64,000 nt of DNA from Pedobacter arcticus A12 (GTDB lineage Bacteria > Bacteroidota > Bacteroidia > Sphingobacteriales > Sphingobacteriaceae). The position numbers and the translations under genes were made by a program. The notes under the pieces are model-generated. The model did no database searches, was not told where the DNA came from, and saw only the letters and a list, made by a program, of their open reading frames with translations. Where the stretch lies: positions 124,001-188,000 of the forward strand of contig NZ_JH947127.1 of assembly GCF_000302595.1 (NCBI RefSeq). The letters are read 5' to 3'. Positions 53,217 through 64,000 of the stretch are shown piece after piece. The first letter of the stretch is position 1. Every line of letters begins with the position of its first letter.

Positions 53217-55448
53217 ATGAAGGATTATACGATAGATATTGAAGCAGAGAAATCTGAGATCTTAAAGCGGTACAGAAAACTACTACGAGCATGTAAACCT
53301 ACGCTCCAAAAAGGTGATAAAAAGATGATCAGAATGGCGTTTGATATGGCTGTAGAAAGCCATAAAGACATGCGTCGCAAATCTGGAGAACCTTATATCT
53401 ATCATCCAATTGCTGTTGCACAGATTGCAGCGGAAGAAATTGGACTTGGCACTACATCTATTGTTTGCGCCTTGTTGCATGATGTTGTGGAAGATACCGA
53501 TATCACTTTGGAGGATATTGAGCGTGAGTTTGGTAAAAAAGTAACAAAAATCATTGATGGCTTAACCAAAATATCTGGTGTTTTTGATGCCAACAGCTCC
53601 ATACAGGCAGAGAATTTTAGAAAAATGTTGCTCACCCTTGCAGATGATGTAAGGGTAATTCTGATTAAACTCGCCGACAGGTTGCATAACATGCGTACGA
53701 TGGATTTTATGCCTCGTGATAAACAGCTAAAGATTTGTTCGGAAACTGCCTATTTATATGCTCCATTAGCGCATCGCTTGGGTTTATATACGATAAAATC
53801 TGAATTGGAAGATCTGTCTATGAAATATGTAGAGCCTGAAACCTACAAATTCATTGCAAAAAAACTAAATGAGAAAAAAGCAGAGAGAGAAGCTTTTGTT
53901 AAAGAGTTTATTGGCCCTATTGATGAAATTCTAGAAGAAGTTGGCTTGGTAGCCAATGTTGTAGGCAGGCCGAAATCCATCCATTCCATTTGGAATAAGA
54001 TGAAGAAAAAAGGGATTCCTTTTGAAGAGGTTTATGATCTTTTTGCGATTAGAATCATCTTGGATAGTACTCCGGAACATGAGAAATCTGATTCGTGGAA
54101 GGCCTATTCTATTGTTACGGATCTGTACCGTCCTAATCCAGACCGTTTGCGAGACTGGATTTCTTCGCCTAAGGCAAATGGTTACGAATCTTTACACACC
54201 ACCGTAATGGGCCCGAAAGGACAATGGGTGGAAGTACAAATCCGTACCGAGCGGATGAATGAGATTGCTGAAAAAGGTTTTGCTGCACACTGGAAATATA
54301 AAGAATCTTCTAGTGATAGCGGTTTAGACCAATGGGTAAACAAAGTACGTGAGCTGTTAGCCAACCCCGAATCAAATGCGCTGGACTTTTTGGATGATTT
54401 TAAAATGAATTTATTCTCTGATGAGATTTTCATTTTTACCCCTAAAGGAGATTTATTGCAATTGCCTTTGGATGCAACGGCGCTCGATTTTGCTTTTGAA
54501 ATTCACTCGGATGTGGGTGCAAAATGTATTGGAGCAAAAGTAAACCACAAACTAGTACCGCTTTCTTTTAAACTGCAGAACGGCGACCAGGTAGAGGTAA
54601 TTACGTCTGGCAAACAAACCCCGAAGGAAGATTGGCTGAATTTTGTGGTTACCGCAAAGGCAAAAGCAAAAATCAAATCTTCATTAAAAGAAGAAAAAAG
54701 GAAAATTGCTGAGGATGGCAAAGAGATTTTAGAGCGTAAGTTAAAATCGCTCAAAATAACCTACAACACTGATAATATATTAAAACTCAGCTACTATTTT
54801 AAATTACCATCGTCACAAGATGTTTTTTACAATGTTGCAAAAGGATTAATTGACCTTAAAGATTTAAAAGAGTTTGCTGCATCTGAAAAAGTAATTGAAC
54901 ATAAAACAACCAGTGAAAACGATTCGGATAATATTCAAAAAATTATAACGCAGGTAAAAACGAAGGATAACGATATACTTTTAATTGGCGACGATCTACA
55001 AAAGATAGATTACAAACTCTCTAACTGTTGTAACCCAATTCCTGGAGATGATGTTTTTGGATTTGTGACCGTTTCTGATGGGATTAAAATTCACCGTACC
55101 AACTGCCCAAATGCTACAAAGTTAATGTCGAGTTTTGGTTATCGAATTTTAAAAGCTAAATGGACCAGCCAGAAGCAGTTGGCGTTTTTAACAGGGCTCC
55201 AAATTACTGGAATTGATGAAGTTGGCCTGATCAATAACCTAACCCAAGTAATATCAAACGACTTTAAAGTCAACATGCGTTCTATCACTATGGAAACGGA
55301 CCAAGGGATTTTTAAAGGTAAAATTATGATTTACGTAAACAATACAGAGCATCTGGAAAATCTGATCAAAAAAATCAAAGAAGTGAAAGGCATTTCTGAG
55401 GTTACACGGTTTGATTCGGAAAATGAAATGCCGTTGCTAAAGAATTAA
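53217..55448 (+). CDS. Bifunctional (p)ppGpp synthetase/hydrolase
   Basis: The 743-aa product controls the stringent response. In order: HD hydrolase domain (about 45-200) with HDVVEDTD, synthetase domain (about 240-350) with the RPKSIHSIWNKM and PKANGYESLHTTV motifs, a TGS domain (about 405-465), a zinc-finger/helical region (SNCCNPIPGDDVFGFV) and a C-terminal ACT domain. Both halves look intact, so a SpoT/Rel-type enzyme. Only 32 bases separate it from the sulfatase. Confidence 0.96.
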   Translation: MKDYTIDIEAEKSEILKRYRKLLRACKPTLQKGDKKMIRMAFDMAVESHKDMRRKSGEPYIYHPIAVAQIAAEEIGLGTTSIVCALLHDVVEDTDITLEDIEREFGKKVTKIIDGLTKISGVFDANSSIQAENFRKMLLTLADDVRVILIKLADRLHNMRTMDFMPRDKQLKICSETAYLYAPLAHRLGLYTIKSELEDLSMKYVEPETYKFIAKKLNEKKAEREAFVKEFIGPIDEILEEVGLVANVVGRPKSIHSIWNKMKKKGIPFEEVYDLFAIRIILDSTPEHEKSDSWKAYSIVTDLYRPNPDRLRDWISSPKANGYESLHTTVMGPKGQWVEVQIRTERMNEIAEKGFAAHWKYKESSSDSGLDQWVNKVRELLANPESNALDFLDDFKMNLFSDEIFIFTPKGDLLQLPLDATALDFAFEIHSDVGAKCIGAKVNHKLVPLSFKLQNGDQVEVITSGKQTPKEDWLNFVVTAKAKAKIKSSLKEEKRKIAEDGKEILERKLKSLKITYNTDNILKLSYYFKLPSSQDVFYNVAKGLIDLKDLKEFAASEKVIEHKTTSENDSDNIQKIITQVKTKDNDILLIGDDLQKIDYKLSNCCNPIPGDDVFGFVTVSDGIKIHRTNCPNATKLMSSFGYRILKAKWTSQKQLAFLTGLQITGIDEVGLINNLTQVISNDFKVNMRSITMETDQGIFKGKIMIYVNNTEHLENLIKKIKEVKGISEVTRFDSENEMPLLKN

Positions 55449-55480
55449 CCAATCACTGATTTAATAGTATTTTAAAAAAA

Positions 55481-56959
55481 ATGGATAAAATCAAGAAATC
55501 GGCACTTATTCTTTTTAATTGTTTTTTGATAGTTCCTTTACTATTGATCGGCATTTTACCTATAAAAGCGCAAAGTAAAAAGCCGAAAAACATTTTATTT
55601 ATTTGTGTGGACGATTTAAGACCGGAGCTAAAGTCTTTTGGGATTTCCTACATCAAGTCGCCAAACATTGACAAACTTGCGGCCACTGGTCGCCCGTTCT
55701 TTAGGCATTACGTAAATGCTCCAAGTTGCGGACCTTCTAGAGCTGCGATGTTAACAGGTGTTTATGGCCCTTATGGAAATGAGGCTTTGTTTGAACGGGC
55801 AAACTACCTCAAAACTTTTCCAAAAAATGTAAATCCAACCCTACCAGAGTGGTTTCGAAACAATGGGTATACAACGGTTTCTGTTGGAAAGGTCTCTCAT
55901 CACCCTGGTGGCTTGGGCGGTGACGATTGGAACGATCCAAATATCATTGAAATGCCAAATGCCTGGGATAGAAACATCATGCCTGTAGGAGAATGGGAAC
56001 ATCCTAGAGGTGCTATGCATGGTTTAGCGAATGGAGAAATCCGTGTAAAACAATCGGACATGGCGGTTTTCCAAAGTGCAGAAAGCCCTAATGATAGTTA
56101 CCCCGACGATTTAATTGCCAAAGAAGGGATTAAGCAACTTGAAATGCTTGCCAACGACAAAAGCAAACCTTTTTTTTTAGTAGTTGGATTATTGAAACCA
56201 CATTTGCCTTTTGGTGCGCCAAAAAAGTATTACGATTTATATCGAAATGTAAATTTACCTCCAATATTTTCTCCACAGAAACCCAAAGGACCAAGCACCT
56301 GGTTTAATTCTGCCGAGTTCATGAATTATAACCGCTGGGGCAAAAATCCAAATATAGATACCGCCTTTGCTACAGAGGTGCGAAAGCATTACGCCGCCTG
56401 TGTGAGCTATGCAGATGCTCAGGTTGGTCTAATTTTAAAAAAACTAAAAGATACCGGAGCTGATAAAAACACAATCGTTGTTTTATGGGGCGATCATGGC
56501 TGGAACCTTGGCGAGCATCAGATTTGGGGCAAACATAATCTTTACGAGGAAGCTTTACGTTCTCCACTGATTGTAAAATACCCTTCAATGCCGGCTCCTG
56601 GGAAAGCAGCAAACGGAATTATAGAGACGATAGACATTTTTCCCACACTTTGTGAACTCACAAATATCACAAAACCTGCCTTTTTGCAGGGCCAATCGTT
56701 TAAAAACATGTTAGTTAATCCTAATATTGAAGGTCATTTTGCTTATGCCTATACTGGCAATGCAAGTACGGTTCGTACACCAAAATATAGATTCACACTA
56801 CATAATAACGGAGATGAAGAACTGTATGATGAAACAACCGCAGAGCGGGAATCGCTTAACATTGCCAAGGAAAATCAAAATATAACCAAAGAATTAAAAA
56901 TTCTATTAGTTAATAGATTGAAGCTGAGAAAAAATTACGAGGTAAAAACACCTAAATAA
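55481..56959 (+). CDS. Secreted sulfatase (iduronate-2-sulfatase-like)
   Basis: The 492-aa product has a signal peptide (to about IKAQ), metal-binding CVDDLRP, the Cys-type formylglycine motif CGPSR (Cys83), an [11 protein letters not shown]-like loop and [10 protein letters not shown] (C-terminal sulfatase block). Closest in style to iduronate sulfatases of the S1_7-like group; the substrate is uncertain. It would need an anaerobic sulfatase-maturing enzyme, not seen in the window. It lies between relA/spoT and fur, two genes that usually neighbour each other in this lineage. Confidence 0.9.
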   Translation: MDKIKKSALILFNCFLIVPLLLIGILPIKAQSKKPKNILFICVDDLRPELKSFGISYIKSPNIDKLAATGRPFFRHYVNAPSCGPSRAAMLTGVYGPYGNEALFERANYLKTFPKNVNPTLPEWFRNNGYTTVSVGKVSHHPGGLGGDDWNDPNIIEMPNAWDRNIMPVGEWEHPRGAMHGLANGEIRVKQSDMAVFQSAESPNDSYPDDLIAKEGIKQLEMLANDKSKPFFLVVGLLKPHLPFGAPKKYYDLYRNVNLPPIFSPQKPKGPSTWFNSAEFMNYNRWGKNPNIDTAFATEVRKHYAACVSYADAQVGLILKKLKDTGADKNTIVVLWGDHGWNLGEHQIWGKHNLYEEALRSPLIVKYPSMPAPGKAANGIIETIDIFPTLCELTNITKPAFLQGQSFKNMLVNPNIEGHFAYAYTGNASTVRTPKYRFTLHNNGDEELYDETTAERESLNIAKENQNITKELKILLVNRLKLRKNYEVKTPK

Positions 56960-57088
56960 GGTATTTTATCTTGTAGGTAACATACACTAAAATTGGGTTG
57001 AATAGCAAATAATTTTGTATGATAAAACGGTAACACAAAATTTGACCTTAAAAAGCCAAATATCATTTAGCTATATTATAAATTTTGA

Positions 57089-57096
57089 TAACTTTG
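57089..57096 (+). promoter_or_regulatory. Candidate -7 element of fur
   Basis: TAACTTTG matches TAnnTTTG 17 bases before the fur start. A weak -33-like TTTAG lies 18-19 bases upstream. Confidence 0.45.
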
Positions 57097-57112
57097 GCTT
57101 TTAATATTCACT

Positions 57113-57589
57113 ATGAGCGTACAAGAAACCATTGATATGGTAAAAAAGATTTTCGAGAGCTATCTTGAAAATAAAAACCTCAGAAAAACACCTGAACGTT
57201 TCGCTATACTCGAAGAAATTTACTCTAGAACAGATCATTTTGATGTAGAATCACTTTACATCCAAATGAAAAACAAAAAGTACAGGGTAAGTAGAGCTAC
57301 CGTGTACAACACTTTAGAACTGCTATTATCATGCGACTTGGTTACCAAACACCAGTTTGGAAAAAACATGGCGCAGTTTGAAAAATCTTATGGATTTAAA
57401 CAACATGATCATATCATTTGCTTAGATTGTGGAACAGTGGTAGAATTTTGTGACCCACGCGTTCAGCAAATACAATCTATGATGGGTGATTTGTTAAAGT
57501 TTAACATCCAACACCACTCGCTTAACCTTTACGGAAACTGTACTCGTTTACAGGATGGCTATTGCGAATCAAAAGAAAATAAAAATTAA
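57113..57589 (+). CDS. fur: Fur-family transcriptional repressor
   Basis: The 158-aa product has the winged-helix domain ([28 protein letters not shown]) and a dimerisation domain with [10 protein letters not shown] (CxxC zinc site) and [12 protein letters not shown]. It senses iron or zinc and represses uptake genes. It precedes purA by 33 bases, the common Bacteroidota arrangement. Confidence 0.92.
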   Translation: MSVQETIDMVKKIFESYLENKNLRKTPERFAILEEIYSRTDHFDVESLYIQMKNKKYRVSRATVYNTLELLLSCDLVTKHQFGKNMAQFEKSYGFKQHDHIICLDCGTVVEFCDPRVQQIQSMMGDLLKFNIQHHSLNLYGNCTRLQDGYCESKENKN

Positions 57590-57619
57590 TTCACTTACAC
57601 TTACATATCTGACCAATAA

Positions 57620-58897
<1,278 letters not shown>

Positions 58898-58920
58898 TTT
58901 CTTTTAAACTGATATTTTCG

Positions 58921-58954
58921 AAAGCGTTCTGAGATAATTGGAACGCTTTTTTTT
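58921..58954 (+). terminator. Terminator after purA
   Basis: AAAGCGTTC and GAACGCTTT arms are followed by seven or more T residues. Confidence 0.92.
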
Positions 58955-59149
58955 GTTTTAGTCAGGTTTTCCCTAAACATTACTTTAAGACCTTAACTTG
59001 TTAGTGTGCTGTCTCATACCGTCGACATGAAGGGATTTTTTATATTCACTATACAACTTCCCGTTCGTCACCTCGAGGACACGAGAGGTCTCACACATAA
59101 GTCACCTCATTGCAAAACTGAAACATCACATGAAATGTAGAATTAAACT

Positions 59150-60169
59150 TTAAACCAATTCCTTCAAAATCTGTTTTACCAAACCCGGACCTTCGTAAAT
59201 AAATCCAGTATAAATCTGAACTAAAGAAGCACCGGCTTCTAACTTTTCTTTAGCATCTTTTCCGCTGTGAATGCCGCCTACCCCAATAATAGGAAATGAC
59301 TTGTTCGATTTTTCAGACAAGTACCTAATTACTTCTGTTGAGCGTTTAGTTAATGGTTTACCGCTTAACCCTCCTGCTTCACCTTTTAGTTTTTCAGACG
59401 ATTGTAAATTATCTCTAGAAATGGTGGTATTACTAGCAATTACGCCTGCAATTTTTGTTTCCTGAACAATTTCTACAATATCGTCGAGCTGATCATCTGT
59501 TAAATCAGGTGCAATTTTCAGTAGTATTGGCCTAGAGATATCGTTCTTCTTATTTCTTTGTTGTAAGGTATTAAGAATATGCTTTAACGGTTCTTTTTCT
59601 TGCAATGCTCTTAAACCTGGCGTATTTGGCGAACTTACATTTACAACGAAATAATCAACCACATCAAATAGCGCATCAAAACACTTGATGTAATCACTTA
59701 CTGCGTCTTCATTTGGTGTGTTTTTATTTTTACCGATGTTGCCACCAATAATTAACCCATCTCTTTTTACCGATTGTAATTTGCGGGCTAAAACTTCTAC
59801 ACCTTTGTTATTGAAGCCCATCCTATTGATCAAAGCTTCATCAGCAGGTAAGCGGAACATCCGTGGTTTATCATTGCCAGGTTGTGGCAAAGGCGTTACG
59901 GTACCAACTTCAATAAAACCGAAGCCAAAGTTTGCCAATTCCTCTATAAATTCTCCATTTTTATCAAAACCAGCAGCTAAACCAACTGGGTTTTTAAAAT
60001 TTAAACCAAAAACATTACGCTCTAATTTTTTATCCTCAAAAACGAAAAGACTTTTGAGCAAACGAGGCAATCCCCACACCTTTTGAGCAATTTTTAAAGA
60101 ATCGGTAACGGTATAGTGAATTTGTTCGGGGTCGAACTGAAAAAACAGAGGCTTAACTAGTTTATACAT
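59150..60169 (-). CDS. pyrD: Dihydroorotate dehydrogenase (quinone), class 2
   Basis: The 339-aa product oxidises dihydroorotate to orotate. The N-terminal helical membrane-associated extension ([20 protein letters not shown]) marks class 2. Also seen: [39 protein letters not shown] with the catalytic Ser, and [14 protein letters not shown] for FMN binding. It stands alone on the minus strand. Confidence 0.96.
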   Translation of the reverse strand: MYKLVKPLFFQFDPEQIHYTVTDSLKIAQKVWGLPRLLKSLFVFEDKKLERNVFGLNFKNPVGLAAGFDKNGEFIEELANFGFGFIEVGTVTPLPQPGNDKPRMFRLPADEALINRMGFNNKGVEVLARKLQSVKRDGLIIGGNIGKNKNTPNEDAVSDYIKCFDALFDVVDYFVVNVSSPNTPGLRALQEKEPLKHILNTLQQRNKKNDISRPILLKIAPDLTDDQLDDIVEIVQETKIAGVIASNTTISRDNLQSSEKLKGEAGGLSGKPLTKRSTEVIRYLSEKSNKSFPIIGVGGIHSGKDAKEKLEAGASLVQIYTGFIYEGPGLVKQILKELV

Positions 60170-60245
60170 GTTGCAAATTTAATATTAAAGCGGATAGCTT
60201 TTCAAATTAATCCGTTTTTGTAGATCAAAATTTTCCCATAAAAAA

Positions 60246-60270
60246 AACCTCAAAGCTTAGCTTTGAGGTT
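60246..60270 (-). terminator. Terminator after serA
   Basis: AACCTCAAAG and CTTTGAGGTT arms close a hairpin; on the minus strand it is followed by T residues. It lies between the serA stop and pyrD start and so ends the serC-serA operon. Confidence 0.88.
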
Positions 60271-60314
60271 TTCTAATATTTATTAAATCAAGTCAAATAA
60301 AATTAAATCTTTTA

Positions 60315-61262
60315 TTATCCTTTTAAATGTCCAATTAGCAAATTCGCCAACTCCACACCAATTCTTTCTTGTGCCTCATTAGTTGCTGCTCCTATGTGCG
60401 GAGTTAACGAAACTTTAGGGTGTTGTAATAAAGCAACTAATGGCGTTGGCTCGTTATCAAAAACATCCAAACCAGCAAAAGAAACTTTACCGCTATCTAA
60501 CGCTTCAATTAAAGCTTGCTCATCTATTGTACCCCCTCTAGAGCAGTTTACAATACCTACTCCTGGTTTTACTTTTTCAAATTCCTCTTTACCTAAAACT
60601 GGCTTTTCTGTAAATGGAATGTGAAGAGAAATAAAATCAGCTTCAGCTAAAAGTGTATCTAAACTTACTTTTTTTACTGGCACATCTACTTTAGTACCAC
60701 CAGAAAGTTCCAATTGTAAAGTTGCTGGAATATCGTATAAATCGAAAGCCAAAACATCCATACCTGCACCTAAAGCAAGTTTTGCAGTTTCTTTACCAAT
60801 ACGTCCAAAACCAATAATACCTAATTTTTTACCCTTAAGCTCTACACCTTTTGCGTAAGCTTTCTTTAAGCCGTTAAAGTTAGTAGCTCCTTCAACAGGC
60901 ATTTTACGATTTGCATCGTAAACAAAACGTACGCCGTTAAAAAGATGAGTAAAAACCAACTCAGCAACAGATTGTGAAGATGCTGCAGGTGTGTTTTCAA
61001 CTGCAATTCCCTTACTTTTTGCGTAAGCCACATCGATATTATCCATACCAACACCACCTCTACCAATCACCTTTAAGTTTGGGCAAGCATCAATTAACTC
61101 TTGTCTAACTTTGGTAGCACTTCTAACTGTAATCCCATCGTAAGCGTTTAGCTTCGCAGCCAACTCTTCTTGTGGAATATTATTTGTATCAACCTCAATT
61201 CCGGCGTCTTCTAATAGTTTTTTTCCTATTGGATCAATTCCGTCGTTTGCTAAAATTCTCAT
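60315..61262 (-). CDS. serA: D-3-phosphoglycerate dehydrogenase
   Basis: The start is the ATG at 61262 (MRILANDGIDP); the frame upstream of it reaches into the serC region. The 315-aa product has the 2-hydroxyacid dehydrogenase fold: NAD-binding GKKLGIIGFGRIGKETAKLA, catalytic Arg in NCSRGGTIDE, and a C-terminal His in PHIGAATNEAQ. It lacks the ACT domain of longer SerA, so it is probably not feedback-inhibited by serine. It is 28 bases from serC in one operon. Confidence 0.93.
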   Translation of the reverse strand: MRILANDGIDPIGKKLLEDAGIEVDTNNIPQEELAAKLNAYDGITVRSATKVRQELIDACPNLKVIGRGGVGMDNIDVAYAKSKGIAVENTPAASSQSVAELVFTHLFNGVRFVYDANRKMPVEGATNFNGLKKAYAKGVELKGKKLGIIGFGRIGKETAKLALGAGMDVLAFDLYDIPATLQLELSGGTKVDVPVKKVSLDTLLAEADFISLHIPFTEKPVLGKEEFEKVKPGVGIVNCSRGGTIDEQALIEALDSGKVSFAGLDVFDNEPTPLVALLQHPKVSLTPHIGAATNEAQERIGVELANLLIGHLKG

Positions 61263-61290
61263 TAATTTATCTATTTTTTGGATTTGGTTT

Positions 61291-62358
61291 TTAAACGTTT
61301 TTTGCTGCAAATTCTTTCATTGCATCAACTAATACTTGAACACTTTCAATTGGTAAAGCATTGTATAACGAAGCTCTAAAGCCTCCAACACTTCTGTGTC
61401 CTTTAATTCCAACGCAGCCTTTTTCTTCTGCAAATTTTAAGAAAGGTTTTTCCAACTCTGCATTCTCCATTACAAAGCAAACACTCATGTTTGAACGATC
61501 TTCTACCGCTGCGGTTCCTTTGAATAATGGATTTCTATCAATCTCTGTATATAACGCTTTTGCTTTCGCAATGTTTTCTTTTTCTATCGTGGCAACGCCA
61601 CCTTTAGCTTTTAACCATCTTAAATTCAACATAGAAACGTATACAGAGAACACTGGAGGTGTATTGTACATAGATTCTGCATCTATTTGCTTTTGGTAAT
61701 CTAACATAGATGGGATTGTACGACCTGATTTACCCAAGATATCGTTTTTAACGATCACTACGGTAGCGCCAGCCGGACCAACGTTCTTTTGAGCACCAGC
61801 GTAAATCAAATCGAAATCAGCAACGTTTATTGCCTTACTAAAGATATCTGAAGACATATCGGCAACTGTTCCAACAGAAGTTTTTGGAAAATTGTGCATT
61901 TGCGTACCATAAATGGTATTGTTTGAAGTACAGTGAAAATATGCACTATCAGCCGCAATGGTATAATCTTTAGGAATGTAGCTGTAGTTTTTATCTTTTG
62001 ATGAAGCAACAACTTCAGCATCTCCAATTAACTTAGCCTCTGCAAAAGCTTTTTTAGCCCAAACACCAGTCTCTAAAAATGCTGCTTTTTTACCTTCTGG
62101 CAATAAGTTAAAAGCAGTCATTGCAAACTGCATACTTGCGCCACCTTGTAAAAATATAACCGAATATCCTTCTGGAACGTTTAAAAGTTCTTTCACTAAA
62201 CTAATAGCTTCGTCCATTACTGCAACAAATTCAGTTGCTCTGTGCGAAATTTCTAGAATAGATAAACCAGTATCATTAAAATTTAAAACGCCTTGTGAAG
62301 CTTGTTTAAATACTTCTTGTGGTAAAATGCAGGGTCCTGCACCAAAATTGTGTTTCAT
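61291..62358 (-). CDS. serC: Phosphoserine aminotransferase
   Basis: The 355-aa product makes phosphoserine. It begins [17 protein letters not shown] and shows the PLP-lysine region [12 protein letters not shown] plus [14 protein letters not shown] at the C-terminus. With serA it forms the first two steps of serine synthesis; serB is not in the window. Confidence 0.96.
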   Translation of the reverse strand: MKHNFGAGPCILPQEVFKQASQGVLNFNDTGLSILEISHRATEFVAVMDEAISLVKELLNVPEGYSVIFLQGGASMQFAMTAFNLLPEGKKAAFLETGVWAKKAFAEAKLIGDAEVVASSKDKNYSYIPKDYTIAADSAYFHCTSNNTIYGTQMHNFPKTSVGTVADMSSDIFSKAINVADFDLIYAGAQKNVGPAGATVVIVKNDILGKSGRTIPSMLDYQKQIDAESMYNTPPVFSVYVSMLNLRWLKAKGGVATIEKENIAKAKALYTEIDRNPLFKGTAAVEDRSNMSVCFVMENAELEKPFLKFAEEKGCVGIKGHRSVGGFRASLYNALPIESVQVLVDAMKEFAAKNV

Positions 62359-62510
62359 TTATTTAAAGTTTGGTGTAAATTATTGGGAAAACATATCGCC
62401 CAAGCCATTATACTTGGAGCGTATAATTTCTTTTGTGTGATGCTGGGCGTCATTCTTTATAGAATTAAGTCGCAAATTTATGATAAACATTGGTGAAGTC
62501 CTATTTTTTT

Positions 62511-64000
62511 TTAAAATTTCGTAATCAATCTCACATTCAGTTGCCTTGATGTTAAATAGTTTGGTATTGCATACTGGTTATTATTAACGTCTGTAACCCA
62601 TAAATATGATACCGTATTATTAATATTTAACAGATTGAACACTTCTGCATAAATAATTATTGATTTAAAATACCTTGCTAAAAGCGCTGGCTTATGTAAA
62701 CTTTCGGGGTCTAATATATCTTTTGAGAAGCCGATATCCAGCCTTTTATAAGCCGGGATATTATAAGTTTGCTGGTAACGTTCTGTAGCGGGCGGACCAG
62801 TAGGCAATTTTGAACCATACAATAAATTTAAGTGCACTTTATAGGTTGGGCTATTGAACAGCCTATCTTGAAAAAACGCGGAAAAGTTAATCCGTTGATC
62901 TGTTGGTCTTTTGATATAACCGGGGTAAATAGTTTGTGTACTTCCATCCGTATTTTTTTTGATGTAAGAATCGCCTTTGATATCTTCGGCCGTTTGCATA
63001 ATTGAAATCCTAAAAGACGATTCCAGATCTTTTACAAACTCTCCGCTAATTCTAAAATCGGCACCCATGGCATAACCCTTGGCTTCTTGGTCTGCAAAAT
63101 ATCTTATCCTTAGGTTTTCAATATCGTATGGCGTTAGGTTGTACAAACTTTTATAATAAGTTTCTGCCAAAAAATTAAGCTTGGTGCCCAAACCTTCAAA
63201 CTTACTATCAGAGGAAAGCACAAAATGAAGTGATTTTTGCGATTTGGTGTTGGGGTTTAAGCTACCATCAAAATTACGGGTTTCCCGATAGAACGGAGGT
63301 TGTGCGTAAAGTCCTGTTGCAAAACGATAAACGCTATTTTCGTGAGCCTTTGGTTTATAGGCGAAAACAACCCGTGGGCTAACAATAAACTCGTTTGTAT
63401 AATTATTATAATTGAATCGAAGTCCCCCAGTGAAAGAAAGCTGAGAACTAATATCGCTTGTATTTTGCACATAACCCGTGTACCTAAGTGTGTTTACAGT
63501 GTTTGAGGCATCCACAGACTGGCTAAGCACAAAATTATTATACGTGTTCGGAATTGCGAAACCAGCAGAATCAATCAGCTCAAACTCTTTTAGCTGATCA
63601 GCAATTTTATCGTACTGAAATCTTAATCCCGTTTCCCAAAAAGACTTTCTGGTACTGTAGTTCAGTTTCAGTTCAGAGGCATAAACATCTGCTTGAAGTT
63701 CATTTCTCCCGTAGTTCTGATAAGCTCCTATCCCTCTATTTGCTTTTACCTGACCAAAAGTTCCGCTAGCGAAATCATTCTCGATCTCGTCGAAAATATA
63801 AGTACCTAAAATATCGAAATTCTCTTTTTCAGTAATCAGGAACATGGAATTAATCCACTTAAAATTCACTTTCTCGCTCAGCGTACTGTTTAAAGTAAGC
63901 GCAGCCACCACGTTTGTATATTGATCTTGCTCCTGCCCTTCGTAATCTACATTTAGTCTTAAAATCTCGTTTAAAGTCCCAAATTCCGTACTTCGGGACT
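62511..64000 (-). CDS. TonB-dependent receptor, N-terminal part outside the window
   Basis: The frame stays open to the window end, so about 495 C-terminal residues are seen; the GTG at 63911 is internal. The sequence is all barrel strands (for example GLRFQYDKIADQLKEFELID and LTPYDIENLRIRYFADQEAK) and ends LNVRLITKF with a terminal Phe. The plug domain is missing from view, and so the ligand cannot be guessed. The neighbouring serC is unrelated. Confidence 0.85.
   Translation of the reverse strand, partial: SRSTEFGTLNEILRLNVDYEGQEQDQYTNVVAALTLNSTLSEKVNFKWINSMFLITEKENFDILGTYIFDEIENDFASGTFGQVKANRGIGAYQNYGRNELQADVYASELKLNYSTRKSFWETGLRFQYDKIADQLKEFELIDSAGFAIPNTYNNFVLSQSVDASNTVNTLRYTGYVQNTSDISSQLSFTGGLRFNYNNYTNEFIVSPRVVFAYKPKAHENSVYRFATGLYAQPPFYRETRNFDGSLNPNTKSQKSLHFVLSSDSKFEGLGTKLNFLAETYYKSLYNLTPYDIENLRIRYFADQEAKGYAMGADFRISGEFVKDLESSFRISIMQTAEDIKGDSYIKKNTDGSTQTIYPGYIKRPTDQRINFSAFFQDRLFNSPTYKVHLNLLYGSKLPTGPPATERYQQTYNIPAYKRLDIGFSKDILDPESLHKPALLARYFKSIIIYAEVFNLLNINNTVSYLWVTDVNNNQYAIPNYLTSRQLNVRLITKF

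Overview
The window looks like chromosomal DNA of an AT-rich Bacteroidota, most likely a Pedobacter-like Sphingobacteriaceae member. The support is lineage-typical content: SusD, a type IX secretion (T9SS) C-terminal domain, SprT-free but TamL-type outer membrane assembly, DUF3822 and DUF4294 proteins, a bacillithiol deacetylase, Sec-type (clade II) NosZ, and a TTG-N19-TAnnTTTG promoter in front of the tRNA-Cys gene. The genus is an inference.

Layout. (1) 1-7850: the distal part of a polysaccharide utilisation locus: a SusD cut by the window edge, two lipoproteins with discoidin-like domains (one a zinc metalloprotease), and a large secreted sialidase. Together they suggest attack on sialylated glycoproteins. 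(2) 7959-10091: a TAA-ATG-coupled pair (AhpD-like protein, then an orphan GAF/histidine-phosphoacceptor protein) and a Rnk/GreA-like factor. (3) 10381-23788: copper and respiration: ccoI-ccoS without oxidase genes, then cytochrome c, nosZ, a membrane protein, nosL, nosD, nosF, nosY, a Cys-motif protein, a Met/His-rich lipoprotein and an OprC/NosA-like copper receptor. This is a full N2O-reduction and copper-supply unit, with a near-perfect 18-bp palindrome upstream.

(4) 23789-34460: an accessory, defence-like island bracketed by inverted copies of several short repeat families. It holds two almost identical 294-aa proteins in direct orientation flanking a Panacea antitoxin/toxin pair and a PD-(D/E)XK nuclease-like gene; an unknown 225-aa gene; a TIR-domain gene whose 5' end is lost; an IS3-family element; and an hsdR whose 3' half is lost. 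The two broken genes meet at opposite ends of the IS, so the junction records an IS-associated deletion or rearrangement and not a simple insertion.

(5) 34461-64000: mostly core genome. It includes a DUF1080 protein, alaS, a glycine-zipper lipoprotein, a patatin/outer-membrane-barrel protein, a divergent ClC transporter, tamL, a TrmH-family methyltransferase, tRNA-Cys, a 56-aa basic protein too short for routine ORF calling, a RecD-like helicase, DUF3822, rsmD, coaD, bshB1, a glutathione peroxidase, DUF4294, relA/spoT, a sulfatase inserted between relA/spoT and fur, purA, pyrD, serC-serA, and the C-terminal part of a TonB-dependent receptor cut by the window edge.

All family assignments come from reading motifs and overall sequence by eye; no database search was possible.
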